Origin: Pontibacter kalidii
GTDB taxonomy: Bacteria > Bacteroidota > Bacteroidia > Cytophagales > Hymenobacteraceae
DNA: 64,000 nucleotides
Assembly (NCBI RefSeq): GCF_026278245.1
Contig: NZ_CP111079.1
Coordinates: forward strand, 2,730,501-2,794,500
Direction of reading: 5' to 3'
Shown: positions 28,499-39,659 of the stretch, one piece after another
Position numbering within the stretch: position 1 is the first letter of the stretch
Layout of the letters: every line of letters starts with the position of its first letter
The notes under the pieces: model-generated
The model's database searches: none
The model's input: only the letters and a program-made list of their open reading frames with translations
Told to the model about the DNA's origin: nothing
Position numbers and translations under genes: made by a program

Positions 28499-29761
28499 CT
28501 ACTTGTACTGAAATACATTGTAAGGCCGGGAAGTACCCTGTAACGTCAGCACGACCACGCCGTGCGCGGGAACGTCAAAGCTAATGTCTTTCGCTGTAGA
28601 AACGGCAAAATCTTTTTTCGCCCAAAGGTCACGCATGGTATAGCCTTTGACGGCATCCAGGCCCACGGAATCCGGCTGGAAAGTAATAGCAGCGGTTTTC
28701 CCCGACCTGTTGAGCAGCGCCACGGCTACCTGGCCGCTCATGGTCGTCTGCAGGGGCTTGGCCCATACTTCCAGGTCGCCTTTGTCCACCAGGCGGCGGG
28801 CCTGGTACACCAGTTTGTCCTGGTTGATAGCAATCAACTCTTTGTTTGTGAGGATGCGGATCGTTTCCGGGCTCATCTGGCGCAGGTCGTTGCCGGCCAG
28901 CAGCGGGGAGCTCATCATACACCACATCGAAAAGTGCGTCTTATCTTCTTCGTAGCTCATGCCCCGCCCTACCTGCAGCATGTCCATGTCGTTTACGTGG
29001 CCCGGCGAGGCGTGCTTCCAGAGGTCGGCGTTCAGGTCCACGATGTGCATCACCGAGGCAAAAGTGTTGTCGATGTCTCCGGAGATGCGCCAGGAGTCAG
29101 CCAGCGGCACCACCCACTCGCCCGGAAACTCCCAACGGCACACGTTGTAGACCGCATCGGGCCGGATCTGGCGGATCAGGTGGCCGATCTGGGTATAGCG
29201 CGTTTGCTCATCGAGGCCCAGCCAATCGCCGCCGCACCAGTCCACTTTAATAAAATCATAGTTCCACTCCTGCAGCATCAGTTGCAGGTCCTGCGCATCG
29301 TGCCCGTAGAGACCCATGCCTACGCCCACGGTATCTTTGTCCCAGTAAGAGGCACAGGTGTTGATGCCGGCATCCGAGTAAATTCCCGCTTTCAGCCCTT
29401 TAGAGTGGATGTAGTCGCTCAGGGCACGCATGCCGCTGGGGAACCGCTCCGGGTGGGGCAGAATATTTCCCTCCGCATCGCGCCCGCCAAAGAAGCCGTC
29501 GTCGATGTTGACATACGTATAACCGGCCTCCTGCATCCCCGACGAGACCATGAAATCGGCCTGCGCCCGGATGATGTCCTCGTTGATATTGGCTCGGAAG
29601 TTATTCCAGCTCGACCAGCCCATAATGGGTGTTCTGGGGCGCTCGGCTACCGCTACCGCTTTGCCTACAGCAGGTGCGTAGCTGGTAACGGCGCTATTGG
29701 GCTGGCTCCGGCAGGCAAGCAGCGCAACAAGCAAAAAACATGGGACGAGCTTTTTTAACAT
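28499..29761 (-). CDS. Alpha-galactosidase, GH27, lipoprotein
   Basis: Retaining exo-alpha-galactosidase or alpha-N-acetylgalactosaminidase. I start it at 29761 because MLKKLVPCFLLVALLAC gives a lipoprotein signal with Cys17; the frame continues 36 codons upstream without a signal-like start. PIMGWSSWNNF near 45-55 and YVNIDDGF near 83-90 are GH27 blocks. Asp174 in IKVDWCGG is the nucleophile, and Asp229 in RISGDI is the acid/base. At 420 aa it is of usual size. In a glycoprotein locus it could remove blood-group B or Gal-alpha-1,3-Gal caps, or A-type GalNAc; the sequence alone does not decide. Confidence 0.93.
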   Translation of the reverse strand: MLKKLVPCFLLVALLACRSQPNSAVTSYAPAVGKAVAVAERPRTPIMGWSSWNNFRANINEDIIRAQADFMVSSGMQEAGYTYVNIDDGFFGGRDAEGNILPHPERFPSGMRALSDYIHSKGLKAGIYSDAGINTCASYWDKDTVGVGMGLYGHDAQDLQLMLQEWNYDFIKVDWCGGDWLGLDEQTRYTQIGHLIRQIRPDAVYNVCRWEFPGEWVVPLADSWRISGDIDNTFASVMHIVDLNADLWKHASPGHVNDMDMLQVGRGMSYEEDKTHFSMWCMMSSPLLAGNDLRQMSPETIRILTNKELIAINQDKLVYQARRLVDKGDLEVWAKPLQTTMSGQVAVALLNRSGKTAAITFQPDSVGLDAVKGYTMRDLWAKKDFAVSTAKDISFDVPAHGVVVLTLQGTSRPYNVFQYK

Positions 29762-29924
29762 GATCTTTGATTGGATAAAAGTATGGGTCATCTCCCACAC
29801 GTGAAACGCACTACCTCTACAGGCTAGGCTAACACTTTGTATACTTTGGCAACAGGTGCCTAAGCGCAAACGGAGCGGCCACAGGTATACCTTTGTGCCG
29901 CTCCGTTCAAAAAATCAATCAAAC

Positions 29925-33395
<3,471 letters not shown>

Positions 33396-34562
33396 CTACT
33401 TCTTCCACTTCACCACCGTGAACACGATCTGCTGATAGCCGTGTTTCTCGTACAGCACGCCGATCTCCTTCTTCCCTGTCTTCACCAGGTCAGAGTAAGC
33501 AGCGTAGTCCTTCTCGTTGTTCGGGCTTTTGGCGATCAGGTGCTGCTCGGACCATGTCTTGCCTTCGTCGTAGCTGATGCGCAGGGTCAGGTTATCGCGG
33601 CGCTGGGTGTCGGCGGCGTTGCAGAAGGCCAGAATGGCTTTCCCTCTCTTTTTGCCGATCCGAAGTATACTTCCCTGGTTCACCGGGTCCGGGAGCTGCT
33701 GATCAAAGTAGGTCGTATCCCAGGTGGCGCCGCCGTCGCTGCTGATGCTAATGATGCGGGCACGCACATCGCCCTGCTGGTTTCGGATGTTCATCATTAA
33801 CCGGCCCTTGGTCAATTCAGCTGCCATTGCCTCGTTGCCTCCTGACTCCGGCACGGTTTCGCTGATCTTGAAAGTTTTACCGTGGTCGTCGGTGTAATAG
33901 CCGTGGGCGAAGTAATCCTCTGCTGTGTTCTTCGGGTTGCCTTCCGAGTGGTTGGCGGCTACGTAAATGCGGCCTTTATACTTGCCCTCCGCAAACTGAA
34001 TGGCATGGCCTGGCGTGTTGGCATAGGCGCGCCAGTCCTCTTTAAAGGTATAGGCCGGGTTAGCGGCAGGCATGTTCGGGCGGTGTACCTGTGTGGTGAT
34101 GTCCACAGGCTCCGACCAGGTCTGGCCGTTGTCGGTGGAGGTGACGTACCACGCCTCGCGATAGCCCTTGGCGCTTCGTACTTCATACTCATGCGCGTTG
34201 CCCGTGTTGTAGAACAGAAAGATTCGGCCCTTCGGATAGGCCAGGTCCGTCAGGTCCACCACAGGGGCGGCGTTACCGGCCTGCAGGGTGTCGTAATCCA
34301 CCACCGTCTGCAGGGCCGACCAGGTTTTGCCTTTGTCCGAGCTGCGCTTCATGACGATGTTCACGTCGCCAAAGTCTGCCGCGCCATGTACCCGGCCTTC
34401 CGCAAAAGCGAGTATATCGCCGTTGGGCAGGTCGATGATGGCGGGGATACGATAGGATTTATGGCCTTCCTGGCCGGAAACAAAAACAGGGACATCAGTA
34501 GTTTGAGCCTGCGCGAATAGTGCGGTAAAGAAAAAGGTAAGGGTAAATAGTAAGCGTTGCAT
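33396..34562 (-). CDS. Exo-alpha-sialidase, GH33 (compact form)
   Basis: Retaining neuraminidase that releases terminal sialic acid, predicted periplasmic. The signal peptide ends about residue 19 (LFAQAQ). Arg38 in YRIPAI begins the arginine triad. Asp-box repeats are visible as SSDKGKTW, STDNGQTW, SDDHGKTF, SSDGGATW and SYDEGKTW, matching a six-bladed propeller. At 388 aa there is no room for an extra binding domain, unlike the second sialidase in this locus. It lies 124 bp after the AGE epimerase gene. Confidence 0.94.
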   Translation of the reverse strand: MQRLLFTLTFFFTALFAQAQTTDVPVFVSGQEGHKSYRIPAIIDLPNGDILAFAEGRVHGAADFGDVNIVMKRSSDKGKTWSALQTVVDYDTLQAGNAAPVVDLTDLAYPKGRIFLFYNTGNAHEYEVRSAKGYREAWYVTSTDNGQTWSEPVDITTQVHRPNMPAANPAYTFKEDWRAYANTPGHAIQFAEGKYKGRIYVAANHSEGNPKNTAEDYFAHGYYTDDHGKTFKISETVPESGGNEAMAAELTKGRLMMNIRNQQGDVRARIISISSDGGATWDTTYFDQQLPDPVNQGSILRIGKKRGKAILAFCNAADTQRRDNLTLRISYDEGKTWSEQHLIAKSPNNEKDYAAYSDLVKTGKKEIGVLYEKHGYQQIVFTVVKWKK

Positions 34563-34686
34563 GGAAAGTTTAAGAGTTAAAGAGTTTAAGAGTTAGAGTG
34601 TTTAAGAGCCGTAATACCTTGCGGTTCTATAGTTAGAAAGTTAGAAAGTTTGGGAAATCAAACAACTAATAACCTGTAACGAATAA

Positions 34687-35856
34687 CTAACGCAGCGCTT
34701 CCAGGGCCTGCCAGCAGTACCACTCCTGCCGCGGCAAATGGAAAGGGCCCTTGAAAAGGTTACCTTTGGTGCTGGAGGATAGGCTGCCGTCGCGGTGGAG
34801 GTAGCCGAACCATTCACCATGCTCTTTGTCATGAAAATGACCATAGGCGTAGTCGTGGATTTGCTTGTGCCAGTCGGCGTATTTCTGGTTGCCCGTCAGC
34901 AGATAGGCTAGCAGCGTGGCGATGATGGTCTCGTTTTGCGGCCACCAGAACTTCATGTCGTGCCAGTACTCCTGCACCGGTTTGCCATACACGTCGCGGA
35001 AGTATAAAATGCCGCCGTGCTCTTTGTCCCAGCCCCGCTCCCACATATAATCGAGCATGCGGCAGCCAAGGTCAATCAGGTGCGGGTCGTTGTTGCGGTA
35101 TCTTGCCTCATGAAGTATAAACCAGGCGCCTTCGATGGCGTGGCCAGGATTGATAGTTCTGCCGTCGATGTGGTCGATGATCTCCCCTTCCGGCGTTACC
35201 TGCTCCATCACGCAACGGATATCGTCTTTTACAAAATCCTTTTCTATTTCAGCTATCCACTTGGTAATCCACTCATCGCAACGCGCGTCGCCAATATTGT
35301 CGCGCAGTTGCTGGGCCGTGCTCATCATGATCATGGGCACTACAATGCCTTTCGCCGGACGTGTGTCGGTGAATTTTGGCTCGAGCAGGCCGGGCGTGGT
35401 GGCATACTCCAGGCACTTGCCGAATAGCCTTCTGGCTTCTTCGGCAACTTCCTCGTCGCCGCTGGCTTTGGCGTAGGCAGCGAAGGCGATGACGGCAAAC
35501 GTCTCCGAGAAGAAATAACGCCGCTTGCGGATGGGCTTGCCCTCGCGTGTCACGTGGAAAAACATGCGCCCGTCCGTGTCGAAGCAGTGCTGTCGCAAAA
35601 AGTCGATGCCCTTTTTCGCCCCTTCCAGCCACTCTGGCCGCTGCTCCACCGTGTTGTAGAGCGTTGCCAGCAGCCAGGCGGCGCGGCCTTGTATCCAGAC
35701 GGCTTTGTCCGTGTCGAGTAGGCTGCCGTCGGCGTCGCGCATAAAGAGGTAGCCACCATGTTCTGCGTCCAGAGAGCGTGGGAACCAGAAGGGCAGGGTG
35801 TCCTCCAAGAGCTGCTTCTTATAGAAGTCTTTGTAGTCGTTCAATGTTGAGGTCAT
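34687..35856 (-). CDS. N-acylglucosamine 2-epimerase (AGE family)
   Basis: Cytoplasmic epimerase interconverting ManNAc and GlcNAc. There is no signal peptide, which fits a role after NanA has cleaved imported sialic acid. The (alpha/alpha)6-barrel AGE family is shown by GGYLFMRDADGSLLDTDKAVWIQGRAAWLLA near 30-60, RKRRYFFSETFAVIAFAAYAKAS near 108-131, NPGHAIEGAWFILHEA near 240-255 and KFWWPQNETIIATLLAY near 300-316. Cellobiose 2-epimerases share the fold, but the sialic-acid context argues for ManNAc. This is the Bacteroides fragilis-like route that uses a RnBP-type epimerase in place of NanK/NanE. It lies 12 bp after the acetylesterase gene. Confidence 0.88.
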   Translation of the reverse strand: MTSTLNDYKDFYKKQLLEDTLPFWFPRSLDAEHGGYLFMRDADGSLLDTDKAVWIQGRAAWLLATLYNTVEQRPEWLEGAKKGIDFLRQHCFDTDGRMFFHVTREGKPIRKRRYFFSETFAVIAFAAYAKASGDEEVAEEARRLFGKCLEYATTPGLLEPKFTDTRPAKGIVVPMIMMSTAQQLRDNIGDARCDEWITKWIAEIEKDFVKDDIRCVMEQVTPEGEIIDHIDGRTINPGHAIEGAWFILHEARYRNNDPHLIDLGCRMLDYMWERGWDKEHGGILYFRDVYGKPVQEYWHDMKFWWPQNETIIATLLAYLLTGNQKYADWHKQIHDYAYGHFHDKEHGEWFGYLHRDGSLSSSTKGNLFKGPFHLPRQEWYCWQALEALR

Positions 35857-35868
35857 AGCAAAAATAGC

Positions 35869-37956
35869 TTATTCAGATGGAATGGAGAAACTAGAGAAGG
35901 TTGAGGCTGGCAGGCCGGCTTTGTTCACGAGGTTAGCGGTGGTATAGGGCTGCCAGCCGTAGCGCACATACTTCGGCACCGGCACCTGATCCGACCGCAC
36001 CCATACTTTACTGCCCCGGATCTCGGCTTTAGCCTCCCTGAAAATCAGGTCGCTACCCGCTATCTCAAACCCGCGTAGCTCCTGGCCGTCGCTGGTGTGC
36101 AGTCCTTTGCCGTGCTCAAAAGTACAAACAGCCTGGTTGCCCGAAAGCCGAACGTCTTCAAACAAGGGGCCGCTGTAGGGCACGCGCTTGCCATAGGTTT
36201 TAGCCAGGGCCCAGGCCGCCAGCCGCTCCCCCACCTGCCGCTTTTGTCTCGGGTGCACGTCCTGCGGGTCGCCTAGGTCGCTTGTCACGGCCATACCCGT
36301 ATTTTCCACTTGCCGGAGCAGTCTGCGCTGGCTGTCACGGAAGTATGGCCAGCTAGGGCGGTTAATGCTGGAAAGTTGTGCGTAGTAAAAAGGGAAATCA
36401 TAACCCCACTGCCCGCGCCAGTCCTGCACCAGCGTTTTAAAGAGTGTCTCATGCAGCTCCGTATTATGGGCGTTGCTCTCACCCTGGTACCAGATCACCC
36501 CTTTTATAGGGAAGGCCGTTAGCGGAGCAATGCCGCTCTCGTAGTTATAGGAGGGCTGGTAGGGGTGGCGCTGCTTGGTGAGGGTAGCTTTCTCCAGGTT
36601 TTTTCCTGCCCGTTCACGCACCCAGGGCATCAGGAAATCAGAGCTGCGCCAGCTATGGAGCATGTGTACCAGCTGCGGATGATGCTCTAAGGTATAGCGG
36701 CTTATCCATGACTCGGTGCCGGAGCCGCCGACAGCTACCTCGATCAGCCCCACGGGCACCCCAAGCTGCTCCTGCAGCTGTTTGCCGAAGTAGTAGGCCA
36801 CGGCCGAGAAATCCTTCGCCGCCGCCGAGTCGCTGCGCTGCCAGGTGCCGGAGAAGTATTCGAGGCGGTTTACCTTCTGCAGCGTCTCTGAGTCCCAGGC
36901 TACGTCATAGGTTTCGGCCAGCGGCTTCAGCTGCAGCAAACGGATAGCGGGCGCCTGTTGCGCCTGCCGCATCTCCCCGGCCGTGTGCACCGCCTGGCGC
37001 AACGGGAAAGCCATGTTCGATTGGCCCGAGCACAGCCATACCTCCCCCACCAGCACATCGTTTATACTTATACTTGTGTCTGCAGTAGAAACCTGGAGAT
37101 GAAACGGCCCTCCTGCCCTCTGAGGCGGAAGTATGGCTTTCCATTTACCGTCGGAACCAGCCGTGGCCCTAACCTCCTCTCCGTTGAAACTCACCTTTAC
37201 TTCCTGCCCGGCATCGGCGATGCCCTGCACCGGGATCGGCATTTTCTGCTGCAGCACCATGTGGTCTGAGAAAACAGAAGAAAGCTGCAATCCGCCATAC
37301 TTGCCCGTCAGATGCCCGGCTACTGTGGCTGCTATAATTCCCGCTCCCTCTGCGGTCGGGTGCAGTTCATCGGGGAACAGGTCTGGTCGCCTGTACAGCG
37401 GCGCGTGCAGGTCAATCAGCTCCACCTTCCTGCTTTCAGCTATCAGGGGTATAAGCGCCTGAATCTGCCAGAACCACTCGCGGGTGCCGGAGGTAAAGCG
37501 CGGATGCCCTGAAAAAATGGGCGTGAGCCGCGAAATAAGAATGCGCACCTGCGGATTGATGGCACGCAGTGTATCGATCAGGTGATAGTAATCCGCGGCA
37601 AACTCATCGGCGTAGTTCGGCCAGTTGCGCGGATCGGTGTCGTTTAGGCCCAGGTGGATAATGGCAATATCGGGCCTGTAGGCAAGGGCATCTTTGTACT
37701 GCTGCGTTTGCGTGTAGGGCCGGTGCCCCTTGCGGAGCAGCGTGGCCCCGCTGAGCCCAAAGTTCCCCACCTCATACTTTGCCCCAAGCAGTTGCTGGAG
37801 CTGCGCCGGGTAAGCCTTGTGTTCCCTGTCCTCAAGCAGATACCCATAAGTAACGGAGTTGCCGATACAAGCCACCTTCAATCGGCCCGCCGCCTGTTGC
37901 GAGAAGCCAGGCACAGCAAGTATAAAGGAGATAAAAAGCAGTAAATAACGAGTCAT
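35869..37956 (-). CDS. nanS: Sialate O-acetylesterase, two-domain SGNH plus SASA
   Basis: Removes O-acetyl groups from sialic acids so that sialidase and lyase can act. A signal peptide of about 20 residues (ends PGFSQ) sends it to the periplasm. The first domain is an SGNH/GDSL hydrolase: Ser34 in IGNSVTYG, Gly-Asn around LGLNDTD near 102-108, and Asp196/His199 in PDELHP. A linker beta-domain (VFSDHMVLQQKMPIPVQG) precedes a second SASA esterase domain with Ser313 in CSGQSNM. The 695-aa dual-domain build matches Tannerella NanS-type enzymes. It is 12 bp from the epimerase gene and 56 bp after sialidase 2. Confidence 0.92.
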   Translation of the reverse strand: MTRYLLLFISFILAVPGFSQQAAGRLKVACIGNSVTYGYLLEDREHKAYPAQLQQLLGAKYEVGNFGLSGATLLRKGHRPYTQTQQYKDALAYRPDIAIIHLGLNDTDPRNWPNYADEFAADYYHLIDTLRAINPQVRILISRLTPIFSGHPRFTSGTREWFWQIQALIPLIAESRKVELIDLHAPLYRRPDLFPDELHPTAEGAGIIAATVAGHLTGKYGGLQLSSVFSDHMVLQQKMPIPVQGIADAGQEVKVSFNGEEVRATAGSDGKWKAILPPQRAGGPFHLQVSTADTSISINDVLVGEVWLCSGQSNMAFPLRQAVHTAGEMRQAQQAPAIRLLQLKPLAETYDVAWDSETLQKVNRLEYFSGTWQRSDSAAAKDFSAVAYYFGKQLQEQLGVPVGLIEVAVGGSGTESWISRYTLEHHPQLVHMLHSWRSSDFLMPWVRERAGKNLEKATLTKQRHPYQPSYNYESGIAPLTAFPIKGVIWYQGESNAHNTELHETLFKTLVQDWRGQWGYDFPFYYAQLSSINRPSWPYFRDSQRRLLRQVENTGMAVTSDLGDPQDVHPRQKRQVGERLAAWALAKTYGKRVPYSGPLFEDVRLSGNQAVCTFEHGKGLHTSDGQELRGFEIAGSDLIFREAKAEIRGSKVWVRSDQVPVPKYVRYGWQPYTTANLVNKAGLPASTFSSFSIPSE

Positions 37957-38012
37957 GATAAAATTACATTAGAGGTACCCGCCCTGTATACCTTGGGGCA
38001 TTTCACCCCTGT

Positions 38013-39587
38013 TTATTGAATTACCTCCTGCACTGGTATCCGCACAAAGTATAGATGCTTCACACCTTCGTAGAGCAGCCCCAGCGTGTTATCGTCTATT
38101 TTGGTGAGGGCGGAATAGCCATAGGTGCCGCGCTCATCTATCAGTAGCTCGTTGCCTGACGGCCAGGTCTCGCCCAGGTCGGTGCTGGCTTTAAGCGTGA
38201 TATTGTAGCGGCCGGAGGGGGTGGCGGGATTGCTGAAGAACAGTACTTCCTGCGGCCCGCTGTTCGTGCGCACGCTGGCTTTGATAAAGCTGCCCATGCA
38301 CACCGGGTCGGGCAAGGCGCTGTAAGAAGTATGATGCTCTACCCAGGTCTGGCCCAGGTCGGTGGTGGTGGCCACGGAGCGGAAGCGGCCGCGGTTGTCG
38401 CGCATGTTCAGCATCAGGGTTCCGGGCGTGGTCTCCACTACCTGGCTCTCGGTGGTGTTGGCCTTTGCCCCGATGCCGCTCTTCCAGGTCTGGCCGTTGT
38501 CCTGGCTGTAGATGATGCTGGAGTGCGGCATGCCGTTCTCGTCCCAGTACTGCGAGGGGAAAACCAACGTACCGTTCTGCATCACGATGCCATTGCCGGG
38601 GCCGTTGAAGTAGATGCGCCAGTCCGGGTTCTTGATCTGCTCGGTGATGCTGTAAGGCTCCGACCAGGTCTTGCCGTCGTCGGAGCTGCTCACCAGCACG
38701 AACTGCCCCGTTTCGTCGGGCGTCAGGCCCGGTCCGGAGCCAGCGATGGAACGGTTGCCCTTGCTCCACAGTGCTGCTACCCAGATTTTACCGGTGGCCG
38801 GGTCAAATAACACGGATGGGTCGCCGATGCCGTTGTTCTCATGCGGCGCGCCCATGTCCATGATGTTCTTCATCGGCTCCCATGTCTGCCCCCCGTCCGT
38901 GCTGCGGCTCATGCCCACGTCGATGTTGCCGGGCAGGTCGCGGGAGTTGTCGTAGCGGATGTCGTAGACGGCAATCAGGGTGCCTTTGTCGGTGGTGGCG
39001 ATGCCGGGAATGCGGTAGGTGTCCACGCCATCGTCTCCGGCCTTGCGCAGGGCCACGCCCATGCGTTTGGAGTAGTCAGAGCCGTCCTCGGCTACCGGGT
39101 ACACGTTACCGGCAGCATCGGTCAGCTGGGTGGCGCGCAATGCTACCTTGTTAGCGAGGTTGGCCGACTCCTTCAGCGTGGCGCTGAACCAAATGTAGTG
39201 CTTGCCTGGCTTTGCCTGAATCTCCAACGGCACTTCAAACTCCTCGGCTGTGGGCGTGATGGACCTGATGAGGTTGGATGTTCCAAACAGCGGTTCGTTG
39301 CCCGTAAAGTATACATCCAGCTGCTCCACATCCTGCAGCGCGGTGCCGTTAAGGCGGGCTTTTATACTTTGGTAGGTGATACTTTCCGCGCCTGCCGGCA
39401 CATACAGGGTTAGGCGAAGAAGCGGGTTCATATCCACCCCCTTCAGCACCGGTATTGCCGGGGCGGTGCTGGCTATACTTGCTCCGTTTGCTGTGGAGGC
39501 TGCCGTGCTGATCTCCCTGGAGCAGCTCACGCCACAAAACAGAACTACAAACAGCAGGCACAGGATACGTTTGGCTTTATTCATCAT
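38013..39587 (-). CDS. nanH: Exo-alpha-sialidase, GH33, lipoprotein with N-terminal beta domain
   Basis: Second sialidase of the locus. The signal has a lipobox with Cys22 (LFCGVSC), so it is membrane anchored. Residues about 45-165 form a BNR-associated N-terminal beta-sandwich (GVDMNPLLRLTLYVPAGAESI...). The catalytic propeller begins with Arg192 in YRIPGI and carries Asp boxes STDGGQTW, SSDDGKTW, SQDNGQTW, TTDLGQTW and STDLGETW. At 524 aa it matches the Bacteroides NanH layout. Surface tethering suggests it acts first on large sialylated proteins, while the compact enzyme trims in the periplasm. Confidence 0.95.
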   Translation of the reverse strand: MMNKAKRILCLLFVVLFCGVSCSREISTAASTANGASIASTAPAIPVLKGVDMNPLLRLTLYVPAGAESITYQSIKARLNGTALQDVEQLDVYFTGNEPLFGTSNLIRSITPTAEEFEVPLEIQAKPGKHYIWFSATLKESANLANKVALRATQLTDAAGNVYPVAEDGSDYSKRMGVALRKAGDDGVDTYRIPGIATTDKGTLIAVYDIRYDNSRDLPGNIDVGMSRSTDGGQTWEPMKNIMDMGAPHENNGIGDPSVLFDPATGKIWVAALWSKGNRSIAGSGPGLTPDETGQFVLVSSSDDGKTWSEPYSITEQIKNPDWRIYFNGPGNGIVMQNGTLVFPSQYWDENGMPHSSIIYSQDNGQTWKSGIGAKANTTESQVVETTPGTLMLNMRDNRGRFRSVATTTDLGQTWVEHHTSYSALPDPVCMGSFIKASVRTNSGPQEVLFFSNPATPSGRYNITLKASTDLGETWPSGNELLIDERGTYGYSALTKIDDNTLGLLYEGVKHLYFVRIPVQEVIQ

Positions 39588-39659
39588 TTATACGTTTAGG
39601 CTTTGCCCATTCTCCGACGGGCTATAAAAATGCTGACTTATACTTTAGACACTTTGATT

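Noticed and set aside
28562..29758. 398-codon plus-strand ORF opposite the GH27 gene
   Set aside because: It lies antisense inside a gene with intact GH27 catalytic motifs and has no domain or signal; it is a high-GC shadow frame.
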